From: Bergeyella_A cardium
GTDB taxonomy: Bacteria; Bacteroidota; Bacteroidia; Flavobacteriales; Weeksellaceae
Strand: one strand, 5' to 3'
NCBI RefSeq assembly: GCF_030012605.2
Contig: NZ_CP114055.2
DNA length: 64,000 nt
This document shows positions 23,667-33,303 of the stretch, in pieces. The position numbers and the translations under genes are program-made. How positions within the stretch are numbered: the stretch's first letter is position 1; the number at the start of each line of letters is the position of its first letter. The notes beneath the pieces were generated by a model. The model saw nothing but the letters and a program-made list of their open reading frames with translations, did no database searches and was not told the origin of the DNA.

Positions 23667-25148
23667 ATGCTGAAACAAAATCTTCAATTAAAATTAGGTC
23701 AAAGACTTGCTCCTCAGCAAATTCAACTAATGAAGCTCATCCAGCTTCATACCCTTGACTTTGAACAGGACTTAGAACGAGAGCTGGAAGAAAATCCTGC
23801 CCTTGAAAAAGTCTCTGACGATGATAATGAAGATGAATACGAAGCAGCCGATGAAGAACTTGAAAGTGAAGGAAGTGAATCCATAGAAACCGACTTTGAT
23901 GTAGATGAATACCTCTTTGATGATGAGCCAAGCTATAAAACAGCAGCCAGCAACTACTCCCCAGATGACGAAGAATTTGATAACCAAAGCCTCCTCACTG
24001 AAGGACAAACCCTCTACGACTATCTGATGGAGCAAATAGGTATGGCAGACCTCTCTGAAGAAGACCTCAACATCGCACACTATATCATAGGAAATCTAAA
24101 CCCTGAGGATGGCTATCTAAGACGGGAAGTAAAGTCCTTGGTAGATGATCTTGCCTTCTCGCAAGGGATATACACTACCCAAGAAAAGGTAGAAAATATA
24201 CTGGAGAACTATGTACAGAAACTCGACCCACCAGGTGTAGCAGCCAGAAATCTCCAAGAATGCTTGCTACTGCAAATAGAGAAAAAAATCAGCAGTAATA
24301 AAGCAGTTTCCCTTGCAGCAGATATCCTGAGAAATCAATTTGATGCCCTTACCAATAGGCATTACTCCAAAATAATGAACAAATACGGCATCTCTGAAGA
24401 AGAACTGAAAGATGCCCTTGATGAGATTTCAAAACTCTCACCGAGAGTTGCAGGAAATTTTGATACCCAGACCATCACCATCAATCAGGAGATTATCCCC
24501 GATTTTACTATCCAACTCGATGAAGATAACGAGGGAAATGTACAGGTAGTTCCTCTTCTCAACAGTAAAAACGCACCCACCCTCCGTGTATCTGATGAGT
24601 ATAAAGATATCCTCTCTACCTACTCGCATAATAAAGACTCTGCCGAGCATAGACAAGCAGCGCTTTTCATCAAGCAAAAACTCGATGCTGCTAAGTGGTA
24701 TATAGATGCGGTGAATCAGCGACAAAACACACTATTACAAACCATCAAAGCCATTACAGAGCTACAAAAAGAATTCTTTATTACAGGAGATGATAAATCA
24801 TTAAAACCAATGATTCTAAAAGATGTAGCCGATAAAACAGGGTTTGACATCTCTACGATTTCAAGAGTGGTGAGGAGTAAATATGCGGATACACCCAATG
24901 GAATTGTTTTTCTTAAAGACCTCTTCTCAGACAGCCTTATAAATGACGATGGAGAAGAAGTCTCTACAAAAGAAATAAAAACACACCTGCTCGAAGCTAT
25001 TGCAAAAGAGGACAAGAAAAAACCTTATACAGACGATGCTCTTGTAATCATCTTGAAAGAAAAAGGTTATAATATCGCCAGAAGAACAATTGCCAAGTAT
25101 CGTGAGCAGCTCAATATACCTGTAGCAAGGCTTAGAAAAGAACTCTAA
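23667..25148 (+). CDS. rpoN: RNA polymerase sigma-54 factor
   Basis: Sigma-54 directs RNA polymerase to -24/-12 promoters and needs AAA+ activators to melt DNA. The 493-residue product has the N-terminal Leu/Gln-rich activator region (LKLGQRLAPQQIQLMKLIQL, 1-50). A very acidic linker follows (about 50-110), then the core-binding domain. The C-terminal RpoN box is ARRTIAKYREQLNIP (about 472-486). It is on the asnS strand. No activator gene or clear -24/-12 site was seen in the window. Confidence 0.96.
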   Translation: MLKQNLQLKLGQRLAPQQIQLMKLIQLHTLDFEQDLERELEENPALEKVSDDDNEDEYEAADEELESEGSESIETDFDVDEYLFDDEPSYKTAASNYSPDDEEFDNQSLLTEGQTLYDYLMEQIGMADLSEEDLNIAHYIIGNLNPEDGYLRREVKSLVDDLAFSQGIYTTQEKVENILENYVQKLDPPGVAARNLQECLLLQIEKKISSNKAVSLAADILRNQFDALTNRHYSKIMNKYGISEEELKDALDEISKLSPRVAGNFDTQTITINQEIIPDFTIQLDEDNEGNVQVVPLLNSKNAPTLRVSDEYKDILSTYSHNKDSAEHRQAALFIKQKLDAAKWYIDAVNQRQNTLLQTIKAITELQKEFFITGDDKSLKPMILKDVADKTGFDISTISRVVRSKYADTPNGIVFLKDLFSDSLINDDGEEVSTKEIKTHLLEAIAKEDKKKPYTDDALVIILKEKGYNIARRTIAKYREQLNIPVARLRKEL

Positions 25149-25183
25149 TCGGTTTCTAGCAACTGGCTATTAGCAATTAGCCT

Positions 25184-27172
25184 TTACGCATGATACCTTC
25201 TAAACTCGATTTGCTCGAGTTTTTTTGTTACAATCTCTTGGTCGAGCAGAGGAGCAGATTCTACCACTACATTGTGAGGAGATACCCCCCACGCCTTGAA
25301 ATCATCACTGCCGATATACCGTACAAAACTATAGATATTGAGAATAATCTTCTCTTTCAGGGTGAGGAGATTGTCATTAATATAAGTATTATCTATAATC
25401 ACATACTTCAGATCTGGGGGTACATTATGCTGCCTCAATGATGGGAAACCGCTCCTCGATGGGATTTCTTCGGCCTCCATCAAGTCTTTCAGCACTTGGT
25501 CAAAATAGTCATTAATCCTCCTATCTACCTTAAACCCGAGGAGGAAGTTAATTTTATATATCGTACTCGGCATTATTTCATCTACATAATACTTAAATGT
25601 ATAAGGGTCTTCTTGGTTAATGATATTTAAAATAAAGTAATGGTCTGCCCTTTTCGGTTGCTTCCTTATAATGGAATAGATGATTTTTGCCTCTATCTCG
25701 TCCTCCCTTTTAGCACGGCTAAGAAAAGCCAAATTAGTAGCATATTTAGGGATGGTCTCATCCAGTTTCATATCTTTTATGACGGAGACATACTTCTCAA
25801 ACTTCACATATTTCAGGAATTTTGCCTTAATCTTTCTCCCATTAAACCATGCATACATACACACCATCATAAACCCGCTAAGGGCAATCGTAATCCAGCC
25901 TCCATCTAAGAACTTGATGATATTTGCATAGAAAAAGCCCAGCTCTATCGAGAGATAAGTAATGGCAAAGACGATGATGAGCCATTTCTTTACCCGTTTC
26001 TTTTTAAGCCAAAAGATGAGCAGCGTAGAAGTCATCAGCATCGTAATGGTAATGGTAAGCCCGTAGGCAGACTCCATCTTGTGAGACTCCTGAAAGTAGA
26101 GCACGATGATGAAGCAAAGCGCCATTAGCCCCCAATTGATTCTCGGAATATACATTTGCCCTTTTACCCCACTCGGGTATTCAATCTGCTGATTAGGCCA
26201 AAAGGCAACCGACATTGCCTCAGAAAACATCGTGAATGCCCCCGTGATTACTGCCTGGCTGGCAATAATCGCTGCCATCGTAGCGAGCAGCACACCTGGG
26301 AATACCATATAATCTGGCATTATCCCAAAGAATGGATTAATTCCCTCACGCACCTTTAAATGATTATCGAGCAGCCACGCACCTTGCCCCAGATAGTTCA
26401 GGATAAGCATTGCCTTCACAAAAATCCAGCTCACACGGATGTTCTGCTTCCCACAATGCCCCAGATCCGAATACATCGCCTCTGCACCCGTAGTACAAAG
26501 GAATACCGCCCCCATCACCACAATGGCACTCGGAGAATGGGAGATGAGATTATACGCATAGATGGGGTTAAAGGATTTAAGAATGGATAAGTTGCCCATA
26601 ATATGATTAGCCCCGAAAATCCCCAATGCCAGAAACCAAATAATCATCACTGGGCCGAAGAACTTCCCTATTTTGCTCGTGCCAAACTGCTGCACAAAGA
26701 ATACGATAAAGAGTATAAAACAGGTATAAAGCACCACAGGAGTATCGGGGTTATAGATTTTAAGCCCCTCAATAGCCGATATTACCGTAAGCGATGGCGT
26801 AATCACACTATCCGCAACCAAAGTAGATGCCCCAATAATCGCAAAGAGATAAAGATGCTTGCGCTTCATCCGCTTCACAAGGGAGTAGAGGGAGAGTATC
26901 CCGCCCTCGCCTTTGTTATCTGCCCTCAGGGCAATCGCTACATACTTTATGGTTGTCTGCAAGGTAAGCGTCCAGATAATACACGAGAGTGCACCCTCTA
27001 TATACTCGTCCAAAGGCATAGTTGCCGTCTCCAAACGGGCATTAATAATCGCCTTCATTACATAGAGCGGAGAAGTACCAATATCTCCGAAAACGATGCC
27101 CATAGATACCAAAAGACCAATGAGCGTGAGCTTACTTGTATCAAGATGCTGAGTGGAATTATTTCCCGACAT
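25184..27172 (-). CDS. kup: Potassium transporter Kup
   Basis: Kup is a proton-coupled K+ importer of the inner membrane. The N-terminal part holds about twelve membrane segments. It starts with LIGLLVSMGIVFGDIGTSPLYV and later SVITPSLTVISAIEGL, given in part, then a long soluble C-terminal domain (about 450-660) without hydrophobic stretches. The frame opens at 27199, but that codon lies inside a TATATTTG promoter element, so ATG 27172 (MSGNNSTQHL, 662 residues) is preferred. It stands alone, converging with rpoN; only a short 5-bp hairpin was seen between them. Confidence 0.94.
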   Translation of the reverse strand: MSGNNSTQHLDTSKLTLIGLLVSMGIVFGDIGTSPLYVMKAIINARLETATMPLDEYIEGALSCIIWTLTLQTTIKYVAIALRADNKGEGGILSLYSLVKRMKRKHLYLFAIIGASTLVADSVITPSLTVISAIEGLKIYNPDTPVVLYTCFILFIVFFVQQFGTSKIGKFFGPVMIIWFLALGIFGANHIMGNLSILKSFNPIYAYNLISHSPSAIVVMGAVFLCTTGAEAMYSDLGHCGKQNIRVSWIFVKAMLILNYLGQGAWLLDNHLKVREGINPFFGIMPDYMVFPGVLLATMAAIIASQAVITGAFTMFSEAMSVAFWPNQQIEYPSGVKGQMYIPRINWGLMALCFIIVLYFQESHKMESAYGLTITITMLMTSTLLIFWLKKKRVKKWLIIVFAITYLSIELGFFYANIIKFLDGGWITIALSGFMMVCMYAWFNGRKIKAKFLKYVKFEKYVSVIKDMKLDETIPKYATNLAFLSRAKREDEIEAKIIYSIIRKQPKRADHYFILNIINQEDPYTFKYYVDEIMPSTIYKINFLLGFKVDRRINDYFDQVLKDLMEAEEIPSRSGFPSLRQHNVPPDLKYVIIDNTYINDNLLTLKEKIILNIYSFVRYIGSDDFKAWGVSPHNVVVESAPLLDQEIVTKKLEQIEFRRYHA

Positions 27173-27196
27173 AAGTTCTTTTATGAAATCAAGATG

Positions 27197-27204
27197 CAAA
27201 TATA
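27197..27204 (-). promoter_or_regulatory. Candidate promoter of kup
   Basis: TATATTTG on the minus strand matches the -7 consensus and lies 24 nt upstream of the chosen ATG. The -33 region is not a good match. Confidence 0.5.
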
Positions 27205-27280
27205 GAGTAAAAAAATAAATTGCTTTCAGATACTTCTCCTTTTATCAATGGATTGATAGATAGATTTACTATTGAATAAA

Positions 27281-27310
27281 AAAGCGGGCTAATATTCATT
27301 AACCCGCTTT
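27281..27310 (-). terminator. Terminator of the first S8 peptidase gene
   Basis: On the minus strand AAAGCGGGTTAAT and ATTAGCCCGCTTT pair with one mismatch around a 4-nt loop, followed by TTTATTC. The hairpin and 38 nt before it are nearly identical to the terminator of the paralogue at 42199-42233. Confidence 0.85.
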
Positions 27311-27338
27311 CAAATGATTAAGCTATGAAAAACTTACC

Positions 27339-30300
27339 TTACTGAACGATGAGTTTAGCCGTTTGCTTCTCACCTTTGCTATTGGTAAGGTGCAATAGAT
27401 ATGCGCCTTTCGGATAGTGGGTAAGGTCGAGATCAGCTCTGCTACCGCTATAATCCTTCTTGAAGAGTAGCTTACCTGAAAGGTCATAAACCTGTGCTTG
27501 AACTGAAGAAGTTCCACTACCAAGCTCGATAGTAAATCTACCATTGGATGGGTTTGGATAGATTTTCAGACCACCTTTCACTACCTCTGAAGCAGAAAGG
27601 TTATCTACAACAATCGTTACACTTGCCTTATCAGACTTCTTACCATCAGAGTACACAGCGTATACATCGTAGGTATAAGTACCAGTCTGTGTAAGATTAT
27701 CTGTGTGTTTCAATGTGTTATAGTCATTGATATCGGTGAGTTTTACATTGTTTCTCACAATCTCATACTTCTCAAGTTTAGGAAGGTCTGTAGCTCCAAA
27801 CTCTACTGGCACTTGCTCTCGTGCTTCTGCTTTGTATGGATCTTCAAAATCACCAGATTTCAGAATCTTAGTACCTTCTCTTACTACTTGCTTCAAGTCA
27901 ACAGATGCTTCATCAGATGGTTTTGCAGCTACTGTCTTATCAGAGCTTACATTATCTTTATATCCTATCTGGATATCATCTAATGCAAGGAGAAGAGCGT
28001 CATCATCTTTTGTAGTTCTGTGGTGGAACACTACGAAGAAGTCATCCTTAGAGTGTTCTTTGATATCAACTTCTCTTTCAACAAATGTACCTTTAGTTTT
28101 TTCAGTTCCATCAAACTTGTAAACAATTTCACCTGTTGCTTTGATTTCATCTATCGTTGGTGCTTTACCAGAAGCTGGTGCTTTCACTACATACACATCA
28201 TATCTTTCTACATAGTCGTGTTTCACAAAATATTTAAGCACTTCTGCTCCTCCTTTTATTTTAGGAGTTACGATCCAGTCATCTACATCCATACTTCTGA
28301 AGTACCAACCATAATTGAGTAGTCCATAATTTCCACTTGCTTTATTAAAAGCAGAAATCATCCAGCTCATTTTATCTGCATTATTGTCATAGACTGTCAT
28401 CTCGGTAGGTATTTTTCCAGATTCAAATCCTTCGGTATAGGAAGGGTTCATATTAGGCCTTACCCACTTGAGATTTACCTTGTTATTCTCTTGAGTAGCT
28501 GAAAGATCTTTCACGGAATTATGTACTCCTGCTACTTTTATATCTACCTCAGCAGTGGTTTCGTTTTGTGGAGAAGTTGCTTTTAGAGAAACTTTATAGT
28601 CTCCGGATTTATTAAACTTAACTACTGGGTTATTAGATGTAGAAGTAGTACCACTTACAAATTCTGTATTATCGCTTGGCGTTACCGTCCATTCAAATGA
28701 TGTAGGAAGCGGATCACCAGTAGATTTATTAGTAAATGCTACCGTTTCAGTTTCAAAGATTGAATTTCCTGAAGTGATAAATTTAGCTTGAGATGGCGTA
28801 TTCTTAACAGTGATAAAGTCTTTTTTCTCCTTAACATCATTACCTGAAGAATTCGTTGCCTTCAATGTTACTGAATACTGTTTCTCTTCTGTAAATCTTA
28901 CTTTCGGATCTTTAGATGTGCTTGTTGTACCGTCTTTATACTCTACTGTATTCGGGCTGAATGACCATTCATAAGTCGCTGGCTGAGTAGAGGCAGTTGT
29001 TGTATTATTATTAAGCTGAACTGTCTCATAAGAATTAACTCTTGGTTTAGCCACTGTAAAGTCTGCTGATGGTTTCCCTTCTGCAAATCTTACCAATACA
29101 TCATCTACTGCTACAGCATAAGAGGCCTTATCGGCGTCCATCTTATTGTGGAAGCCTAAATAAATGACGCCATCTTTTGTAGGAGTAAATTCTCTATTTA
29201 CTTTATTATAACTTGGAGCAAGGGTTAATTTATCTCCTAACTTATTGGTCATTGCTGATACTTCCGGGCTATCACCATAGAAGAATTCAAGATTTTCTTC
29301 ATCATTCTGGAATCTACCTGCGTAGAGCTCCAGCATATAGAGCTTACCTGCTTTCACCTTGATAGGGTTGGAGAATAACCAATCGTCTGTACCTTTTGCT
29401 CTATTAGGGAAGTTCACCGCAAAGCTCTTTCCTGTATTTGCTAAGTCTGCATCTGTATATTTCATCCAGGTTCTTCCATTTCCATCTACATCCTTAGATA
29501 CCCAGCCGCTCTTCTCGAAGTCTTCCTCAAAACCGAAGAAATGAGACTCGCCCGGATTCTCTACTGATGCAACTACCCCATACGCACTTACTGATGCAGT
29601 ATTGTTCATCGTTACCTCATCTCCCACAAATACTACTTCTACCTCTACATTGTAATTCACAAATGATTTGGATAAATCTACATTAAACGACTTGCTAAGC
29701 GTCTTTCCTTGTGCTACTTCTTCTAATGCTACTTCTCCTGTATGCTCTACGGCATTACCATTGTCTACATTTACGAGTTTGTATTTAAGTTTAGCTCCTG
29801 TTGCAGATGCACTTCCTAAGTTCTCTACCTCTACCGTTACTGGCGTTTGGTTTGTATACTCCTTAGCTGGTGGTAAGGATACGGATTTTAATGCCAAGTC
29901 TTTTGATACACCATTGTTAATTCCCGTTGCAATAAGAGAGAAGTCTTGAGAAGCTGCAGGAACTAATTTACCCTGGTCATCGTTCTTTTTCAGGTCACCC
30001 TTATGGCTTACGGTGATGGTGTATTCCTTGCCTGCTACCGGGTTTTCTATCACTACCTGCTCTACATTGTCTTTGGTATTATCGCCTTTGGTAGCAGCGT
30101 TCGCTGGATTATTTACATCTAATTTCCAAGGGAAGAAAGTGGTTGCTCCATCGGATACTCGTAAATCCAAGTCATTTACCAATACGGATTCTCTGTTGTT
30201 AAGCGTAGCATCTGGAAGTTTCTCTACTACGGCATCATCCCAAACAATGGTTACAACTAATGGTGCACTTCCCGTTGCCGTGAGTTTTAGGGTATAAGTG

Positions 30301-31712
30301 CCATTATTATTTAAGGTAACCTCTTCTACTTTTGAGTATTTATTTTTGGTGGATAATACTTCTGCAGCTTTAAAAGTATTGAGAAGTCCCCAACCGAACT
30401 GATAATCTGGTCCCGGATGTTCGCCAGCTTCATTTGCTGTATGAATCGCCAATGCTTTTAGCGTAGCAGATTTCATAAACGAGCTGTAGAGTTTATTGTG
30501 ATGCTCTTGTAATAAAGCGAGTGAACCGGTTACATTCGGAGACGCCATTGAGGTACCGCTCAAAGAGGTATATTGGCTATCGCCGGTGGAGGTGGTAGAA
30601 TAAACTCCTACGCCTATCCCCGCTAAATCCGGCTTGATACGACCATCATCGGTAGGACCGAAAGCTGAGAAACTCGCTGCTTTTACATCACTTGGCTGTT
30701 TGTAGCCACCTGGGATTTTATGAGCCGCTCCGATAATAAGCCCATTTTTACCTGTTGCACCGTGGTTAATACAATCAAAACCATTGGCTCCCCCATTCTT
30801 TTGGCGAACTTTTGTAGATTTTGCCCATACTAATTTACCATTCTCTAATTTTCTTACATAGTGTGCTCCACCAGGTTCAGGACCATCTCCTCTTGGGTTA
30901 CCTGCTGCTTTTACCGCCAAGTAATAAGGAGCATTTTTTGAGATTAAATCCCATTGAGCATCCGTTTCTCCATAATGTCCATAGCCTACATATTCTGTAT
31001 CATCATCAGTTCCTAACCAGTGCCAACCTGTAGCTCCTGACCAGTTACCATACTCAAAACCTCCTAAATAACCATAAGAGTGATTTGAAAGAAGTGCCCC
31101 GTTAGTTGCAGCTGTTGTCATTTCATCCTCATCATCATTCCAGTCATAGGCGATAAGCTCTGCTTTTGGTGCCATTCCTTTCGCTTTCTTATCTACTCCA
31201 CTGGCAACCATTGTCCCCGCCACATGGGTAGAGTGGCTATTAAGCCGTGTAGAGGTATCACCCATTTTGGCTCTTCCTCCAAATTCCTGGTGGGTAAGCC
31301 TTACAGCTCCTCCATCCCACTCACGGAGAACAATACCTTCTCCTTGAAGTTCCAATCCTGGGCTCGTCTGAAGCCTTGAAACTCCCGTACCTTCTGCTGC
31401 TCCAGCATTGCTCGTTACATAGTACAAAGGGAAGCCCTTAGCGTTAAAACCTTGCAACTGGTAAAACTTACCTCCAAACTCGGTGGTGAACGGAATGTTC
31501 ATCTCCTTTGCTCTGGACTCCAGCTGCGCTCTGCTTAGCGTTCCTTTGCGGAATTGCTTGCCTAATAAATTCAATCCTTTTAGGTTCGTCTTGCTTTGAA
31601 GAACCTTTACCTCTTGGGCATTCTGTGCAAACACTGCCGTAGCAAATAAGTAACATAATGCTACTGGCAATTTTCGGGTAAATGACCCGAACTCTAATGT
31701 AGACTTTCTCAT
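27339..31712 (-). CDS. T9SS-secreted subtilisin-like (S8) peptidase, copy 1
   Basis: The 1457-residue product has a signal peptide (cleaved near VFAQ, residue 30), a short propeptide and an S8 domain. Asp133 (REWDGGAV), His160 (NSHSTHVAGT), Asn272 and Ser388 (SGTSMASP) form the catalytic site. Downstream lie a beta-rich domain to about 600 and a CARDB-like domain (about 600-710). Two adhesin/choice-of-anchor-like jelly-roll domains (about 740-900 and 1110-1270) flank two PKD-like repeats. A Por secretion tail (about 1380-1457, LKIYPNPSNGRF) directs type IX export. The frame extends 13 codons upstream, but ATG 31712 (MRKSTLEFG) aligns with its paralogue at 37791. Substrate unknown; it is likely a secreted or surface protease. 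Confidence 0.93.
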   Translation of the reverse strand: MRKSTLEFGSFTRKLPVALCYLFATAVFAQNAQEVKVLQSKTNLKGLNLLGKQFRKGTLSRAQLESRAKEMNIPFTTEFGGKFYQLQGFNAKGFPLYYVTSNAGAAEGTGVSRLQTSPGLELQGEGIVLREWDGGAVRLTHQEFGGRAKMGDTSTRLNSHSTHVAGTMVASGVDKKAKGMAPKAELIAYDWNDDEDEMTTAATNGALLSNHSYGYLGGFEYGNWSGATGWHWLGTDDDTEYVGYGHYGETDAQWDLISKNAPYYLAVKAAGNPRGDGPEPGGAHYVRKLENGKLVWAKSTKVRQKNGGANGFDCINHGATGKNGLIIGAAHKIPGGYKQPSDVKAASFSAFGPTDDGRIKPDLAGIGVGVYSTTSTGDSQYTSLSGTSMASPNVTGSLALLQEHHNKLYSSFMKSATLKALAIHTANEAGEHPGPDYQFGWGLLNTFKAAEVLSTKNKYSKVEEVTLNNNGTYTLKLTATGSAPLVVTIVWDDAVVEKLPDATLNNRESVLVNDLDLRVSDGATTFFPWKLDVNNPANAATKGDNTKDNVEQVVIENPVAGKEYTITVSHKGDLKKNDDQGKLVPAASQDFSLIATGINNGVSKDLALKSVSLPPAKEYTNQTPVTVEVENLGSASATGAKLKYKLVNVDNGNAVEHTGEVALEEVAQGKTLSKSFNVDLSKSFVNYNVEVEVVFVGDEVTMNNTASVSAYGVVASVENPGESHFFGFEEDFEKSGWVSKDVDGNGRTWMKYTDADLANTGKSFAVNFPNRAKGTDDWLFSNPIKVKAGKLYMLELYAGRFQNDEENLEFFYGDSPEVSAMTNKLGDKLTLAPSYNKVNREFTPTKDGVIYLGFHNKMDADKASYAVAVDDVLVRFAEGKPSADFTVAKPRVNSYETVQLNNNTTTASTQPATYEWSFSPNTVEYKDGTTSTSKDPKVRFTEEKQYSVTLKATNSSGNDVKEKKDFITVKNTPSQAKFITSGNSIFETETVAFTNKSTGDPLPTSFEWTVTPSDNTEFVSGTTSTSNNPVVKFNKSGDYKVSLKATSPQNETTAEVDIKVAGVHNSVKDLSATQENNKVNLKWVRPNMNPSYTEGFESGKIPTEMTVYDNNADKMSWMISAFNKASGNYGLLNYGWYFRSMDVDDWIVTPKIKGGAEVLKYFVKHDYVERYDVYVVKAPASGKAPTIDEIKATGEIVYKFDGTEKTKGTFVEREVDIKEHSKDDFFVVFHHRTTKDDDALLLALDDIQIGYKDNVSSDKTVAAKPSDEASVDLKQVVREGTKILKSGDFEDPYKAEAREQVPVEFGATDLPKLEKYEIVRNNVKLTDINDYNTLKHTDNLTQTGTYTYDVYAVYSDGKKSDKASVTIVVDNLSASEVVKGGLKIYPNPSNGRFTIELGSGTSSVQAQVYDLSGKLLFKKDYSGSRADLDLTHYPKGAYLLHLTNSKGEKQTAKLIVQ

Positions 31713-32106
31713 TATTAATTCATTTAAAATTAACTGGACAATACTACACAATATTTTTAATACTACAAAATTTTATTTATTTTAATAAATTTTTAATATA
31801 ATTAACGATTATTTTATGCAATAAAATTAATTATACCACAAAACACATACATTTTAATTATATACAAAATTCATAGATGATATTTTTTAATTATATACAT
31901 TATATTAGCCATATAACAATAAATATTCATTCAAATAAGTGTTAAATTGTGATATTTATACCTCAATCACATTATCAATCTTTATGATATTATAAAAATA
32001 TCGCCATTATAAATTATAAAAATTTATTTGTATTTTCTGCTTAGAAAAGCTCTTTTTTCAGTATAAACACAGTTTTGAAATTACCAAAAACAGACTTGAG
32101 CTATTA
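31713..32106 (-). other. Long AT-rich upstream region of peptidase copy 1
   Basis: These 394 bases between the birA stop and the peptidase start have no coding potential. They contain the candidate promoter at 31739-31746. A 15-nt direct repeat, TTTTAATTATATACA, occurs at 31852-31866 and 31885-31899. Otherwise only runs of A and T are visible. It may hold regulatory sites; none is recognised. Confidence 0.5.
31739..31746 (-). promoter_or_regulatory. Candidate promoter of peptidase copy 1
   Basis: TAGTATTG (one base off TAnnTTTG) lies 27 nt before the ATG. The same octamer, followed by a similar leader (CAGTT, ATTTTAAAT, TAATAATGA), precedes the paralogue at 37756-37763, which supports it as a shared promoter. 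Confidence 0.5.
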
Positions 32107-32820
32107 TTAATAAAGCATTTCTATTTCTTTATGAAAAAATTTTTGGAGCCCATCTTTTTCGAGGAGAATATGAAGAAAACCTTTCTCATCAGCATATTGA
32201 ATAATGCCATTTTGTCTGATATTACTTTTAGAAAAAAGAGCTACAGAATTTCGGCAGAAGAGGTGGTGATTATATCTTTCCAAGATGTTGTATGAAGGCT
32301 GATGAGTGATATGTTTTGTAAAATAGAAATGAAAATTTTCAGATAATGAGGTGAGATTAAACCTTTGATGGGTTTGTGTAAGTATTGAGCCTGCTTTGGT
32401 TAGCTCTGAAAAATCCCGCTGTAGAACATTAATCCCTATACCGATAATATAAAAACTCTTACCATCAATTTTTATTTGCTCTATAAGAATCCCTACTACT
32501 TTTTTTCTATTGATAATAATATCATTAGGCCACTTGATAAAGACTTCCTCATCTGACAAATTGTCAAGAAAATCCCGAATAATAACAGCGGTATAAAAAT
32601 TGACAAAATTGCCCCCTATTGGGATTAAGCTCGCATCTATTAGTAGAGAGTAGGCTATATTTTGGTCTTTGGGCATCTTCCAAGTATTGCCATACTGCCC
32701 TTTTCCATTTATCTGATTAAATGTATAAATTGCGATATTTGGTCGGCTGGGAGTATGATAATTCAGGATGGCTTCATTGGTAGATTCTAAGCTTTCTGAT
32801 AGATAGAAGAGAGGATACAT
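32107..32820 (-). CDS. birA: Biotin--[acetyl-CoA-carboxylase] ligase, catalytic-only
   Basis: BirA makes biotinyl-AMP and transfers biotin to the carrier protein of biotin-dependent carboxylases. The 237-residue product has the ligase domain with STNEAIL, KWPNDIIINRKKVVGILIEQ and GIGINV. It lacks the N-terminal winged helix of E. coli BirA, so it should not act as a repressor. The biotinyl-AMP loop reads NGKGQYGNTW instead of the common GRGRRGR-W form. It is transcribed divergently from rsfS, with promoters about 24 nt apart. Confidence 0.93.
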   Translation of the reverse strand: MYPLFYLSESLESTNEAILNYHTPSRPNIAIYTFNQINGKGQYGNTWKMPKDQNIAYSLLIDASLIPIGGNFVNFYTAVIIRDFLDNLSDEEVFIKWPNDIIINRKKVVGILIEQIKIDGKSFYIIGIGINVLQRDFSELTKAGSILTQTHQRFNLTSLSENFHFYFTKHITHQPSYNILERYNHHLFCRNSVALFSKSNIRQNGIIQYADEKGFLHILLEKDGLQKFFHKEIEMLY

Positions 32821-32848
32821 TTAAGAAATATTTATAATATTGAGATGC

Positions 32849-32856
32849 CAAACCTA
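32849..32856 (-). promoter_or_regulatory. Candidate promoter of birA
   Basis: TAGGTTTG on the minus strand fits TAnnTTTG and lies 28 nt upstream of birA. A TTG about 20 nt further upstream overlaps the -7 box of the divergent rsfS promoter. Confidence 0.5.
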
Positions 32857-32879
32857 AACATTAATACAGAAAAAAACAA

Positions 32880-32887
32880 TAAATTTG
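32880..32887 (+). promoter_or_regulatory. Candidate promoter of rsfS-ftsH
   Basis: TAAATTTG matches the -7 consensus and ends 22 nt before the rsfS ATG. Confidence 0.5.
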
Positions 32888-32909
32888 CACGATTATACCC
32901 TAATTTTAG

Positions 32910-33278
32910 ATGAATAAACTAACAGAAAAACAATTATTAATAGACAAGATTGTAGAGGCAATACAAGATACAAAAGGTGAAGATATTAAGATCTTTGACC
33001 TTTCTACTATTGAAAACTCAGTAACTGAGACTTTCATTATATGCAGTGGAAACTCTAATACTCAAGTATCTGCCATAGCCGGGAGTATAGAAAAAAAAGT
33101 TCGTAATGAGTTAAAAGATAGACCTTGGCATGTGGAGGGGGCAGATAATGCACTTTGGATTTTGGTAGATTATGTGTCTGTTGTCGTACATATTTTCCAG
33201 AAGCATATACGCGATTATTACGAGATAGAAGAGCTTTGGGGAGATGCCAAAATTACAGAAATACAGAATTTAGACTAA
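32910..33278 (+). CDS. rsfS: Ribosomal silencing factor RsfS
   Basis: RsfS binds L14 and blocks subunit joining when nutrients are low. The 122-residue product has the family core: IFDLSTIENSVTETFIICSG near the N-terminus, RPWHVEGADNALWILVDYVSVVVHIF in the middle, and RDYYEIEELWGDAK at the end, quoted in part. It starts the plus-strand transcript with ftsH 25 nt downstream. Confidence 0.95.
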   Translation: MNKLTEKQLLIDKIVEAIQDTKGEDIKIFDLSTIENSVTETFIICSGNSNTQVSAIAGSIEKKVRNELKDRPWHVEGADNALWILVDYVSVVVHIFQKHIRDYYEIEELWGDAKITEIQNLD

Positions 33279-33303
33279 GCAATAATCATTGAAATAAAAG
33301 ATA

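Noticed and set aside
25165..25182. GGCTA/TAGCC hairpin between rpoN and kup
   Set aside because: Only 5 bp with an 8-nt loop and no T-run on either strand; too weak to call a terminator.
26603..27205. 200-residue plus-strand frame
   Set aside because: It is antisense to the N-terminal membrane part of kup, with no recognisable features.
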